Assembly: GCA_902607945.1 (NCBI GenBank)
Contig: CACLMD010000004.1
Span: 1 to 46,454 of the forward strand
Source: an uncultured Pelagibacteraceae bacterium
Lineage (GTDB): Bacteria > Pseudomonadota > Alphaproteobacteria > Pelagibacterales > Pelagibacteraceae
Direction: 5' to 3'
Length of the DNA stretch: 46,454 bases
This document shows positions 19,087-26,615 of this stretch, piece after piece; position 1 is the stretch's first letter, and each line of letters begins with the position of its first letter. Both the position numbers and the translations under genes were made by a program. Under the pieces are notes generated by a model. It saw only the letters and a list, made by a program, of their open reading frames with translations. It was not told the DNA's origin and did no database searches.

Positions 19087-19245
19087 ATTAACTCTTTTTA
19101 CCCATCTGTATATTTGCCTGAGAGTTTTGCTCCTTCGGCGAGAATTAAATCTCTTTCCAGAGTTAATATGCTACGGTCCTTTTTGCCTGAGAGATTCCTG
19201 GGTGGTTGCTCCTTCGGCGCTACGATATTCTGTAGTCTCTCCCGT
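19084..19245 (-). promoter_or_regulatory. Tandem glycine riboswitch controlling gcvTHP
   Basis: Two glycine aptamers lie in tandem in the gcvT leader. Each shows the conserved GCCGAAGGAGCAA core followed by CTCTCAGGCAAA. Aptamer I spans about 19173-19245, closed by ACGG with CCGT. Aptamer II spans about 19105-19161, closed by TCTG with CAGA. The 12 bases at 19159-19170 are perfectly complementary to 19084-19095, which contain the gcvT start codon and the bases just upstream. This gives an expression platform that acts on translation; no T-run follows the second aptamer. Glycine riboswitches are known in SAR11 genomes. Confidence 0.96.
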
Positions 19246-19251
19246 AAAAGA

Positions 19252-19280
19252 ATAATCTTACATGTATGTGAAAAAGTCAA
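19252..19280 (-). promoter_or_regulatory. Probable promoter for the gcv riboswitch operon
   Basis: Reading the minus strand, TTGACT (19275-19280) is followed after 17 bases by GATTAT (19252-19257). The predicted transcript start is about 19245, exactly where aptamer I begins. The -35 element overlaps the stop codon of the upstream DMT gene. Confidence 0.6.
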
Positions 19281-20155
19281 TCAGAAACAATTTTTTTTCG
19301 CTTATTTAAAAGTGAATAAAACTGAAGTAATACAGCAAAAAGTATAATTGCACCTCCTATTAATCCAAACGTTGAAGGTCTTTCACTCACAAAAAGAAAT
19401 GCCCATATCGGACCAAGTACAGATTCGGAAAGCATAATTATTCCAACCGTAGCAGAAGGAGTTGTTCTTGCTCCGATTGTAATAAATATAAAACCAAATC
19501 CAACTTGAAAAAAACCGGCTAGAAAACCTAAAAAAATATCATGAGGGGATATCATTATTTTAGTTGAGAGCAAAAACCCAACTAAACATGAACATACCCC
19601 AGCTACAAATTGAGCTGGGACCATATCTACAGTCGGATATTTTCTTATTATTATAATTAAAATTGCAAAAACTATTGGCATTGAAAATGCTGCTAGGTTT
19701 CCAGATAACTCACCTGGTGTGAGTGAATTTCCAACCATCAATAAAACACCTATCATTGCTAAAATAATTGAAATTAAAGTTGAAGTGCTTATTTTTTCTT
19801 TTAAAAAAAAATACCCAAATACTGAAAGAAATAGTATTTGAAGTGAAATGATAAAATTAGTATTTGCAACTGTCGTATTATACATTGCAAAAACATAACC
19901 ACAGAAACCAATAGATAGTATGATTCCACCAAAAAATCCTGGTAAACCTGAAACGTAGAATGATTTCAAAGTTTTTCCTTTATAGCTAATAATTAAGAAA
20001 GCTAAAATAGTAAGAGAAAAAAATAAAGATCTCCAAAATAAAATTTGCCATAAAGTTGCACCCTCAAATGATTTAACAAGCAATCCACCAAAACTTAAAC
20101 TTAAAGCTCCTAAAAAGATTAATAATGGGCCAGGTAAGTTTCTTATAAAAGTCAT
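19277..20155 (-). CDS. EamA/DMT-family transporter
   Basis: A 292-residue inner-membrane carrier with ten predicted helices in two EamA repeats. Typical landmarks include LSFGGLLVKSFEGATLWQILFWR near the N-terminus and FLKEKIS and LSESVLGPIWAFLFVSERPS at repeat ends. The start codon overlaps the stop of pxpC by one base (TAATG), so it forms an operon with pxpB and pxpC. That placement suggests it moves 5-oxoproline, glutamate or a related compound; DMT carriers are usually exporters, so efflux is as likely as uptake. Substrate unproven. Confidence 0.86.
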   Translation of the reverse strand: MTFIRNLPGPLLIFLGALSLSFGGLLVKSFEGATLWQILFWRSLFFSLTILAFLIISYKGKTLKSFYVSGLPGFFGGIILSIGFCGYVFAMYNTTVANTNFIISLQILFLSVFGYFFLKEKISTSTLISIILAMIGVLLMVGNSLTPGELSGNLAAFSMPIVFAILIIIIRKYPTVDMVPAQFVAGVCSCLVGFLLSTKIMISPHDIFLGFLAGFFQVGFGFIFITIGARTTPSATVGIIMLSESVLGPIWAFLFVSERPSTFGLIGGAIILFAVLLQFYSLLNKRKKIVSD

Positions 20156-21108
20156 TATATTTGTGAAATTAGATTTTGAGTCTCTAAGTCATATAGTTTA
20201 AATAAAGTTTCTGCGCTAGATAATTCGACTTCTTGGAATTTAATTTTTGAACCAGGCATAAGTTGAACCAATTTGTCATAATCAGCACTAATAACTACAG
20301 CTATCTTTGGATAACCCCCTATTGTTCCATGGTCAGAAAGCATAATTATAGGATTACCATCAGCAGGAATTTGAATTACACCTTTCAATATTCCCTCGGA
20401 TTTAATGTTTGTATCAACAATATTTTCAATCTTTGGACCTTCTAATCTCATACCCATTCTGTCAGATAATTTTGAAACTATAAACTCCTTTTCAAAAAAT
20501 ATTTTTTTTCCTTTATCAGAAAAATAATCATAATTAGTACCCTTAATAACTCTTATCTTTTCAATTTTTGAATTAAGATAATTAAGTTTTTTTTTTGAAA
20601 AATCTTTGCTTATTTTTTTAATTTGAATTTCCTGACCATTTACAATTTTTTTTCCATCGTTAGATCCAATTTTAGCTTTTGTATTTATAGAACAACTTTT
20701 CCATTGAAATTCTAGATCAATCTCTGCACCAATTGCAAGATAACCATAAACAGATTTATTAGTTGATAAAAGATCTATTTCATCTTCATCCTCTAATAAA
20801 TAAGTTTCATAACAATTTCCTTCAAATACTTTATGATTTTTTTTTAATCTAAACTTTACATTTCCGGTTATAGCTATATTTATTTTATCTCCATGATACT
20901 TAAGTAAAGGTCCTTGATAGGCAAATTCTATAACAGGGGAATTTAAATCGTTTTTTACCAATTTATTGGATAATAAATAATTTCTATTATCCATTGCACC
21001 GCTAAAAGGTATTCCAATGTGATATAAATTTTCTCTTCCTAAGTCTTGAAAAGTAGTATTTATACCTGCTCTAATTATTTTAAAATAATTTTTACTCATT
21101 GTATTCAT
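20155..21108 (-). CDS. pxpC: 5-oxoprolinase subunit C
   Basis: A protein of about 317 residues of the PxpC/KipA (biotin-dependent carboxyltransferase-like) family. With PxpA and PxpB it opens 5-oxo-L-proline to glutamate at the cost of ATP. Family motifs visible are IIRAGINTTFQDLGRENLYHIGIPFSGAMD, SDRMGMRLEGP, GVIQIPADGNPIIMLSDHGTIGGYP, written here as separate conserved blocks. The ATG at 21108 is preferred; ATG 21099 is also possible, and an upstream TTG at 21120 would lengthen the overlap with pxpB. It overlaps the pxpB end by several bases. Confidence 0.92.
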   Translation of the reverse strand: MNTMSKNYFKIIRAGINTTFQDLGRENLYHIGIPFSGAMDNRNYLLSNKLVKNDLNSPVIEFAYQGPLLKYHGDKINIAITGNVKFRLKKNHKVFEGNCYETYLLEDEDEIDLLSTNKSVYGYLAIGAEIDLEFQWKSCSINTKAKIGSNDGKKIVNGQEIQIKKISKDFSKKKLNYLNSKIEKIRVIKGTNYDYFSDKGKKIFFEKEFIVSKLSDRMGMRLEGPKIENIVDTNIKSEGILKGVIQIPADGNPIIMLSDHGTIGGYPKIAVVISADYDKLVQLMPGSKIKFQEVELSSAETLFKLYDLETQNLISQI

Positions 21109-21766
21109 TATATTGATCAATATTTATTTTTTTAAAAACTACTGTGTCTCCAGGATTTATTAAATTTGGTTTTTTTTCTTTTTTACTATTAAAAATTCTA
21201 AGGGGTGAATTACCAATAATGTTCCAGCCTCCTGGACTTTCAAAAGTATAAATATTTGCAAATTGTTCTGTTAACCCAACTGATCCCTTTGGAACTTTTA
21301 CCCTAGGTGTTTCCAATCTTTTTGCTCTCATCTTATCATCAAGGTCACCAAGAAAAGGCATACCAGCTATAAACCCTGTCATGTAACAAAAGTATTCTTT
21401 AGCAAAAAAATTATCAAAAATTTTATCTCGGTTTAAATTTAGTTTTTTTTCTAATCTTTTTATATCTAAAGAAAGTGTTTCATCACAACAAACTGGTATT
21501 TCTATTTTATTTGATGATAAATTTTCTTTTTGATCGATTGTAATATTTTCAATAATTTTTTTAATGTTCTTATAATTTGTTCTTTTTAAATCGTAGGATA
21601 TAATTAGTTTATTATAAGATGGTGTTAGGTTATTAATTCCATCAATCTTTTTAAGTTTTAAAGTTTTAAAATACCTAATAACTAAAGAATTAACTTCTTT
21701 ATTAACTTCATTACCAAAATCACAATATAAAGCTGCGTCACCAAGATTTGATATATTTTTTAACAT
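21092..21766 (-). CDS. pxpB: 5-oxoprolinase subunit B
   Basis: A 224-residue PxpB/KipI-family protein, the partner of PxpC. The conserved C-terminal block is clear: FIAGMPFLGDLDD, RLETPRVKVPKGSVGL and FESPGGWNIIGNSP. The N-terminal GDAALYCDFGN is also typical. The gene is divergent from pxpA, with only 21 bases between the pxpB start and the preferred pxpA start, so both promoters must overlap the coding ends. It heads the pxpB-pxpC-DMT operon. In other bacteria pxpA, pxpB and pxpC lie in the same direction, so this divergent arrangement is less usual. Confidence 0.92.
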   Translation of the reverse strand: MLKNISNLGDAALYCDFGNEVNKEVNSLVIRYFKTLKLKKIDGINNLTPSYNKLIISYDLKRTNYKNIKKIIENITIDQKENLSSNKIEIPVCCDETLSLDIKRLEKKLNLNRDKIFDNFFAKEYFCYMTGFIAGMPFLGDLDDKMRAKRLETPRVKVPKGSVGLTEQFANIYTFESPGGWNIIGNSPLRIFNSKKEKKPNLINPGDTVVFKKINIDQYNEYNE

Positions 21767-21787
21767 GCCATGTTATACTTACAATTT

Positions 21788-22570
21788 ATGACTATTGAAA
21801 TTAATATAAATTGTGATTTAGGTGAAAAATCTAAACATCATTCTAATAAGTATGATCCTGATTTACTTGAAATAGTAAATTCAGCAAATGTTGCTTGTGG
21901 TTTTCATGCTGGAGATGATGAATCTATGAGTCAGGTAGTTCAAATATCAAAAAAAAATAATGTTAGTATCGGTGCTCATCCCTCTTTTAATGATCCAGAA
22001 AATTTTGGAAGAAAAAGGATGAATCTTTCTTCGGGTGAAATTAGAAGATTAATAATTGATCAATATGAAATTCTACAAAAAATCGCAAGCAAACATGGAG
22101 AAGTGGTCACTCATATTAAACCGCATGGTGCCTTAAATAATATGGCCTGTGAAGATATTGAATTGGCTACTACTTTGGCAAAAACTATTAATGAGATAGG
22201 TAAAGATTTAATCTATCTAGTGCCAACTGGTTCAAAAATGGAGAAGGCTGCAAAAAAACTGAATATTAAAATAGCATGTGAAATTTTTGCAGACAGAAAC
22301 TATGAAGATGATGGAAATTTAGTTTCTAGAAAAAAAAGTCACGCATTAATAATTAATCCTGAACAAGCGAAAAAACACGTATTAAGCATGGTCAAAAATC
22401 AGGCTATCAATTGTCACAGTGGTAAGCAAATACCTTGCGAAATAGACTCGGTATGCATACATGGAGATAATAAAAGCTCTTTGGCAACTGCAAAGTCAAT
22501 AAAGGATAATTTGCATGATAATGGCCTTAAATTATTAGCTTTAAACAAAATGGAGAAATTTAAAAAATGA
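21788..22570 (+). CDS. pxpA: 5-oxoprolinase subunit A (LamB/YcsF family)
   Basis: A protein of 260 residues that supplies the ATP-dependent lactam-opening component of 5-oxoprolinase. The N-terminal ININCDLGE, the metal-site SANVACGFHAGDDESM, SIGAHPSFNDPENFGR, THIKPHGALNN and EIFADRNYEDDGNLVSR motifs are all standard. I choose ATG 21788, because the conserved core begins immediately after it; an upstream ATG at 21770 would add six residues. It overlaps the next gene by four bases (ATGA), so a TPR protein is translationally coupled to it. Confidence 0.95.
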   Translation: MTIEININCDLGEKSKHHSNKYDPDLLEIVNSANVACGFHAGDDESMSQVVQISKKNNVSIGAHPSFNDPENFGRKRMNLSSGEIRRLIIDQYEILQKIASKHGEVVTHIKPHGALNNMACEDIELATTLAKTINEIGKDLIYLVPTGSKMEKAAKKLNIKIACEIFADRNYEDDGNLVSRKKSHALIINPEQAKKHVLSMVKNQAINCHSGKQIPCEIDSVCIHGDNKSSLATAKSIKDNLHDNGLKLLALNKMEKFKK

Positions 22571-23064
22571 TTAAAAGTTTTATTGTAACATCAATTATTT
22601 ACATGTTTTTAGTAACAACTAGTTTTTCAGCTGGTTCAAGTTCATCTGGTGGAGATGGAGGATCAATGAAATCTAATTATGAAAAAGCTGTGTCGCATAT
22701 TAAAAGTGCTAAAAAACTTGAAAAAAAAGGAAAATTAAAAAAAGCAAATCAAAAATATGCAAAAGCACAAAAACTCCTTTTAAAATCTAACAAAAAAGAT
22801 CCAAGTAAACCAGATACATTAAATTATCTTGGTTTTACTACTAGAAAATTAGGAGATTTTGAAAATGGTGAAAAATATTACTTACAGGGTCTAGCTATAA
22901 ATCCAACTCATATTGGAATTAATGAATATCTTGGAGAATTATATGTGGCTACTGGTAGACATAATCTAGCAATAGAAAGACTTGAAGTATTAAAAAGTTG
23001 TAATTGTAAAGAATATGAAGAGTTAAAAGCTATAATAGCTGGCGAAAAAGTTTCTAAATACTAA
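22567..23064 (+). CDS. Exported TPR-repeat protein
   Basis: A 165-residue protein with a hydrophobic signal peptide ending FSA at about residue 22, then a Gly/Ser-rich linker (GSSSSGGDGG) and tetratricopeptide repeats. The latter are seen in YEKAVSHIKSAKKLEKKGKLKKA, NYLGFTTRKLGDFENGEKYYLQGLAINP and YLGELYVATGRHNLAIERLE. TPRs bind other proteins. A CNCKEYEEL segment near the end holds two Cys. It is coupled to pxpA by a 4-base overlap and its stop overlaps the convergent dctM stop. Periplasmic location is inferred from the signal peptide; the partner is unknown. Confidence 0.82.
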   Translation: MIKSFIVTSIIYMFLVTTSFSAGSSSSGGDGGSMKSNYEKAVSHIKSAKKLEKKGKLKKANQKYAKAQKLLLKSNKKDPSKPDTLNYLGFTTRKLGDFENGEKYYLQGLAINPTHIGINEYLGELYVATGRHNLAIERLEVLKSCNCKEYEELKAIIAGEKVSKY

Positions 23065-24371
23065 TTTAAATTTTGAACCATTTGTTCTGGTAACCATAAG
23101 GCAATTTCTGGAAAAATCACAACAAGTATTACCGCTAACACCATTAGTAAAAATAATGGAAATGCACTTTTTGCAATATAGCCCATATCCTTGTTTGCCA
23201 TTCCTTGGAGGACAAATAAATTAAAACCTACGGGAGGTGTTATTTGGGCCATCTCTACTACAATAACTAAAAATATACCAAACCAGATCATATCAAAACC
23301 AGCTTGTCTGATCATAGGTTCAATTATTGCCATTGTTAATACAACTGCAGATATTCCATCAAGAAACATTCCTAGAATTATGTAAAAAATCATTAAAACT
23401 AAAATTAAAACATAAGGAGAAAGATCCATATTTTGTATCCATATTGCCAAATTTCTTGGCAATCCTGTAAACCCCATCGCTAAAGATAAAAAAGTAGAGC
23501 CAGCTAGTATAAATGCAATCATACAAGAGGTTTTGGTTGCACCTAGTAAAGATGATTTAAATGTTTCTAGGGTTAAACTTTTTTGGAAGTAAGATAAAAT
23601 TAAAGCTCCAATAACACCTAATGAGGCTGCTTCGGTGGCAGTTGCTATTCCAGTGTATATAGAGCCTATAACAGCAGAAATTAACAATATTACAGGTAAA
23701 AGTTGCCTTGATCTTTTTATTTTTTCTAAAAAAGAATATTCCTCAATAATTTTTGGCATTTCTTTTTTATTGATTAATGACCAAATAATTACATAGGACA
23801 TAAAAATTAACGCAATCATTATACCTGGAATAATTCCAGCAATGAATAATTTAGCTATAGACTCTTGAACAGCGACTCCATAGATAATTAAAATAATTGA
23901 TGGAGGTATTAGTAAACCTAAGGTTCCTGAACCAGCTAAACTTCCAAGTAATATTTTTTCTGGATAGTTTCTTTTTCTCAATTCAGGAATAGACATCTTA
24001 CCAACTGTTGCTACAGTTGCAGCTGATGAACCAGATATAGCAGCAAACAATGCACATCCTACAACATTTACGTGAATTAAGCCTCCAGGTAATTTTTGCA
24101 TCCAAGGAGATAAGCCTTTAAAAAGATTTTCTGAGAGTTTAGTTCTAAATAATATTTCACCCATCCAAACAAATAAAGGTAAGGCTGTTAAAGTCCATGA
24201 TGATGATGTTCCCCATATAGTAGTCGCCATTGCGTCACCTACTGGTCTAGAAGTAAATAAAATCATCCCAATAGCAGATACTCCAATCATGCTCAATGCA
24301 ACCCAAATTCCAGAGCCTAAAAAAAATAGCAAAACAGTAATAAAAAAAATTGTTAAAAAAATCTCAGCCAT
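23061..24371 (-). CDS. dctM: TRAP transporter large permease
   Basis: A 436-residue DctM-family protein with about twelve hydrophobic helices, the ion-coupled membrane component of a TRAP importer. Recognisable segments are LPLFVWMGEILFRT, GCALFAAISGSSAATVATVG, GSLAGSGTLGLLIPPSIILIIYGV, IGALILSYF and the C-terminal QITPPVGFNLFVLQG. Its start is two bases from the dctQ stop. The stop overlaps that of the convergent TPR gene. Together with dctQ and dctP it makes a complete Na+-driven uptake system. The location beside pxp genes hints at 5-oxoproline or a related acid as substrate. Confidence 0.95.
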   Translation of the reverse strand: MAEIFLTIFFITVLLFFLGSGIWVALSMIGVSAIGMILFTSRPVGDAMATTIWGTSSSWTLTALPLFVWMGEILFRTKLSENLFKGLSPWMQKLPGGLIHVNVVGCALFAAISGSSAATVATVGKMSIPELRKRNYPEKILLGSLAGSGTLGLLIPPSIILIIYGVAVQESIAKLFIAGIIPGIMIALIFMSYVIIWSLINKKEMPKIIEEYSFLEKIKRSRQLLPVILLISAVIGSIYTGIATATEAASLGVIGALILSYFQKSLTLETFKSSLLGATKTSCMIAFILAGSTFLSLAMGFTGLPRNLAIWIQNMDLSPYVLILVLMIFYIILGMFLDGISAVVLTMAIIEPMIRQAGFDMIWFGIFLVIVVEMAQITPPVGFNLFVLQGMANKDMGYIAKSAFPLFLLMVLAVILVVIFPEIALWLPEQMVQNLN

Positions 24372-24854
24372 TTAATTTTTTTTTATATTTAAAATAAATT
24401 GATGAAAAACACTTATAAAAAATATCGTTGATCCAATCGCTACACTGGTTTGTGGTATCCATATTAAAATTTCATCTGCGCCTTCGCTTCTTTCTTGAAA
24501 TTTATAAGATATTATAAGCATTTTAATAAAATAGAATGCTAAGTATCCTGAAAAAAAACTAGCTATACTTAAGCACCATATTTCTATTAACCATCTTTTA
24601 TTGCCTGAAAACTTTTCTAAAAAAAGGGTGATCCTTATATGACCACCTTCAACAAAAGTATATGCTAGAGCGAAAAAAGACGCTGCTGCCATACAGTATC
24701 CAGAGTATTCTGCTAATCCTCTGATATAAAAACCAAATATTCTAGATGAAATACCTATAAGAATAAATACTGCAACTAATATTAAAAAGGTTGCAGCTAT
24801 GTAACCTGAAAATTTGTAAAGCTTATTTAAATTTTTATCTAAAAATCTTAACAT
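24372..24854 (-). CDS. dctQ: TRAP transporter small permease
   Basis: A DctQ-family protein of about 160 residues with four hydrophobic helices, the small membrane partner of DctM. The features NKLYKFSGYIAATFLI, the GGHIRITLFLEKFSG loop and the final IGSTIFFISVFHQF helix are typical. I use ATG 24854. An in-frame GTG at 24869 falls inside a strong hairpin and looks less likely. There is no clear Shine-Dalgarno before the ATG, because the stem ends five bases upstream of it, so dctQ translation may be weak relative to dctP. Confidence 0.88.
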   Translation of the reverse strand: MLRFLDKNLNKLYKFSGYIAATFLILVAVFILIGISSRIFGFYIRGLAEYSGYCMAAASFFALAYTFVEGGHIRITLFLEKFSGNKRWLIEIWCLSIASFFSGYLAFYFIKMLIISYKFQERSEGADEILIWIPQTSVAIGSTIFFISVFHQFILNIKKN

Positions 24855-24859
24855 AAATA

Positions 24860-24892
24860 TTAAGGCCACTTGTATTAGTTAAGTGGCCTTAA
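24860..24892 (-). promoter_or_regulatory. Intercistronic hairpin between dctP and dctQ
   Basis: A perfect 12-base inverted repeat (24860-24871 with 24881-24892, arms TTAAGGCCACTT and AAGTGGCCTTAA) with a nine-base loop lies just after dctP and just before dctQ. No T-run follows on the minus strand. It is probably an mRNA-stabilising or attenuating stem that lets dctP be made in excess, rather than a full terminator. Confidence 0.7.
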
Positions 24893-24907
24893 GATAAAAA
24901 AATTAAA

Positions 24908-25879
24908 TTATTTGTAAGCTGATAAGACAGCATCTCCTCTTGAGCCGGCCTTTTGAGACCATTCTTTAGCCATTGTCTCTCCAACTTTTTCAAAATGAGA
25001 TTGTAAAGAAGAATTAACTTTACCAACTACCATACCGGCATCTGCTAAAGCTTTTTTGTCTCCAACATTTCCTTGTTTTGATAATTGCCAGCCTTTTCTT
25101 TCAGCTAAAGCTGCCTGTTTCATTACTAAATCCTGAGTTGCTTTATCTAGTTTATTCCAAGCATCTTTGTTAACAATCACCATATTTTTTGGAAACCAAG
25201 CTGCTATGTCGTAAAAGTATTTTACACCATTCTCCCAAATCTTAGAATTTTTTCCAGTTGTAGGGGAAGTGATCATGCTTTCAACTGCACCAGTAGAAAA
25301 AGCCTGGCTTATTTCAGCAGCTTCAATTTTTGTCGGCGCCATTCCTGTCAACTCTGCTATCCTTATTGTTGCTGAGTTATATGCTCTAAATTTCAAACCT
25401 TTGAGATCATTAACAGAGTTAATTTCTTTTTTACTATATAAGCCTTGAGCTGGCCAAGGAACAGCATATAAAAAAACTAATCCTTTAGCGTCCAAGCCTT
25501 TTGCTATCTCATCTTTTGATGCTTTATATAATTTCATAGCATCTGAGTAAGATGTTGCTAAAAAAGGTTGAGAGTCCACTTCTAAAAGTGGATCTTCTTT
25601 TCCTAAAGCTGACATAAATCTCTCACCAATCTGAGCTTGGCCAGTTCTAACAGCTCTAAAAATTTCTCCTCCCTTAAATAGGGATCCACCAGGGTGAGTA
25701 ACAATAGTCAACTTCCCCCCACTTTTTTCAGTTACATTTTTTGCAAATTCAGTCGCATTTGCAGAATGAAAATTACCAGCACCATAAGCTAGCGCCATGT
25801 CCCATTTTTCTGCTATTGCAAAATTTATTGACAAAATTAACGAAACTAAAACAGTTAATAAATATTTCATGAATTTCAT
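24908..25879 (-). CDS. dctP: TRAP transporter substrate-binding protein
   Basis: A 323-residue periplasmic binding protein of the DctP family. A signal peptide (MKFMKYLLTVL onward, ending AIA) is followed by AYGAGNFHSANATEFA, FKGGEIFRAVRTGQAQIG and LKGLKFRAYNSATIRIAELTGMAPT. The latter block carries the conserved Arg that salt-bridges a carboxylate ligand in most family members. A strong GGAGGA site lies just before the ATG. It is the first gene of the dctP-dctQ-dctM operon, with a hairpin behind it. Ligand unknown; related Bordetella proteins bind pyroglutamate, and pxp genes lie next door here. Confidence 0.95.
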   Translation of the reverse strand: MKFMKYLLTVLVSLILSINFAIAEKWDMALAYGAGNFHSANATEFAKNVTEKSGGKLTIVTHPGGSLFKGGEIFRAVRTGQAQIGERFMSALGKEDPLLEVDSQPFLATSYSDAMKLYKASKDEIAKGLDAKGLVFLYAVPWPAQGLYSKKEINSVNDLKGLKFRAYNSATIRIAELTGMAPTKIEAAEISQAFSTGAVESMITSPTTGKNSKIWENGVKYFYDIAAWFPKNMVIVNKDAWNKLDKATQDLVMKQAALAERKGWQLSKQGNVGDKKALADAGMVVGKVNSSLQSHFEKVGETMAKEWSQKAGSRGDAVLSAYK

Positions 25880-25992
25880 TTATCCTCCATTTCTATATTT
25901 TACATTTCATTATGTATTAAAAAAATTATCAATAAAAAAATGATACTACTTTTAATTGAATAATTATGAATATTTAATAGTATGTTTCTACT

Positions 25993-26607
25993 TTGATAGA
26001 AGAATTAATTATATTAACCCAAATTATCTTTATAGATATTATTTTGGCTGCAGATAATGCAATAATTATTGGTTTAATTGCTGCTAACTTCGTACCAAAA
26101 AATAGAAAGTTGATAATTCTCTGGGGTGTGGTTGGCGCATTAGTCTTTAAAGTTATTTTTGCTTTATTTGCTACTTACTTATTTGAATTTTATTTTATAA
26201 AAATTTTAGGAGGATTGCTTTTAATTTGGATCGTTAATGATTTAAGAAAAGATTTAGCTGAAATGAAAAATAAAATTAAGACTACAGTTAAAAAATCTAC
26301 TGAACCATCATTTATTAAAAGTGTATACAAAGTATTATTTGCAGATATCACAATCAGTTTTGATAATGTAATTGGAGTAGTTGGAGCTTCTAAGGGTTAC
26401 TTTGGTTTCATGATTTTTGGACTCGTTTTATCTGTAGTTCTGACAGGAGCATTAGCCACATATTTAGCTAACTATATTCAAAAACATATTTGGATTGCAT
26501 ATGTTGGTTTATTTTTTATTTTGATTGTTGGTATTCAGTTAATCATAGGTGGGTTAAATGATTATGGGGTTTTATCAATTAATGAAACTTTTCAAAAATA
26601 TTTTTAA
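25993..26607 (+). CDS. TerC-family integral membrane protein
   Basis: A 204-residue protein with six or seven hydrophobic helices and the TerC family pattern. The acidic helix motifs IIFIDIILAADNAIIIG and DITISFDNVIGVVGA occur in the two halves, each with the Asp residues thought to handle metal ions. TerC proteins have been tied to manganese export and to metallating exported proteins. The only start that covers the conserved N-terminus is TTG at 25993, since an in-frame stop lies at 25978. It is divergent from dctP. An EamA gene follows eight bases later on the same strand. Confidence 0.88.
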   Translation: MIEELIILTQIIFIDIILAADNAIIIGLIAANFVPKNRKLIILWGVVGALVFKVIFALFATYLFEFYFIKILGGLLLIWIVNDLRKDLAEMKNKIKTTVKKSTEPSFIKSVYKVLFADITISFDNVIGVVGASKGYFGFMIFGLVLSVVLTGALATYLANYIQKHIWIAYVGLFFILIVGIQLIIGGLNDYGVLSINETFQKYF

Positions 26608-26615
26608 TTAAGATC

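Noticed and set aside
19098-19280. 60-codon minus-strand ORF through the glycine riboswitch
   Set aside because: It covers both aptamers and its translation simply reads the conserved RNA core. The region is explained as structured RNA.
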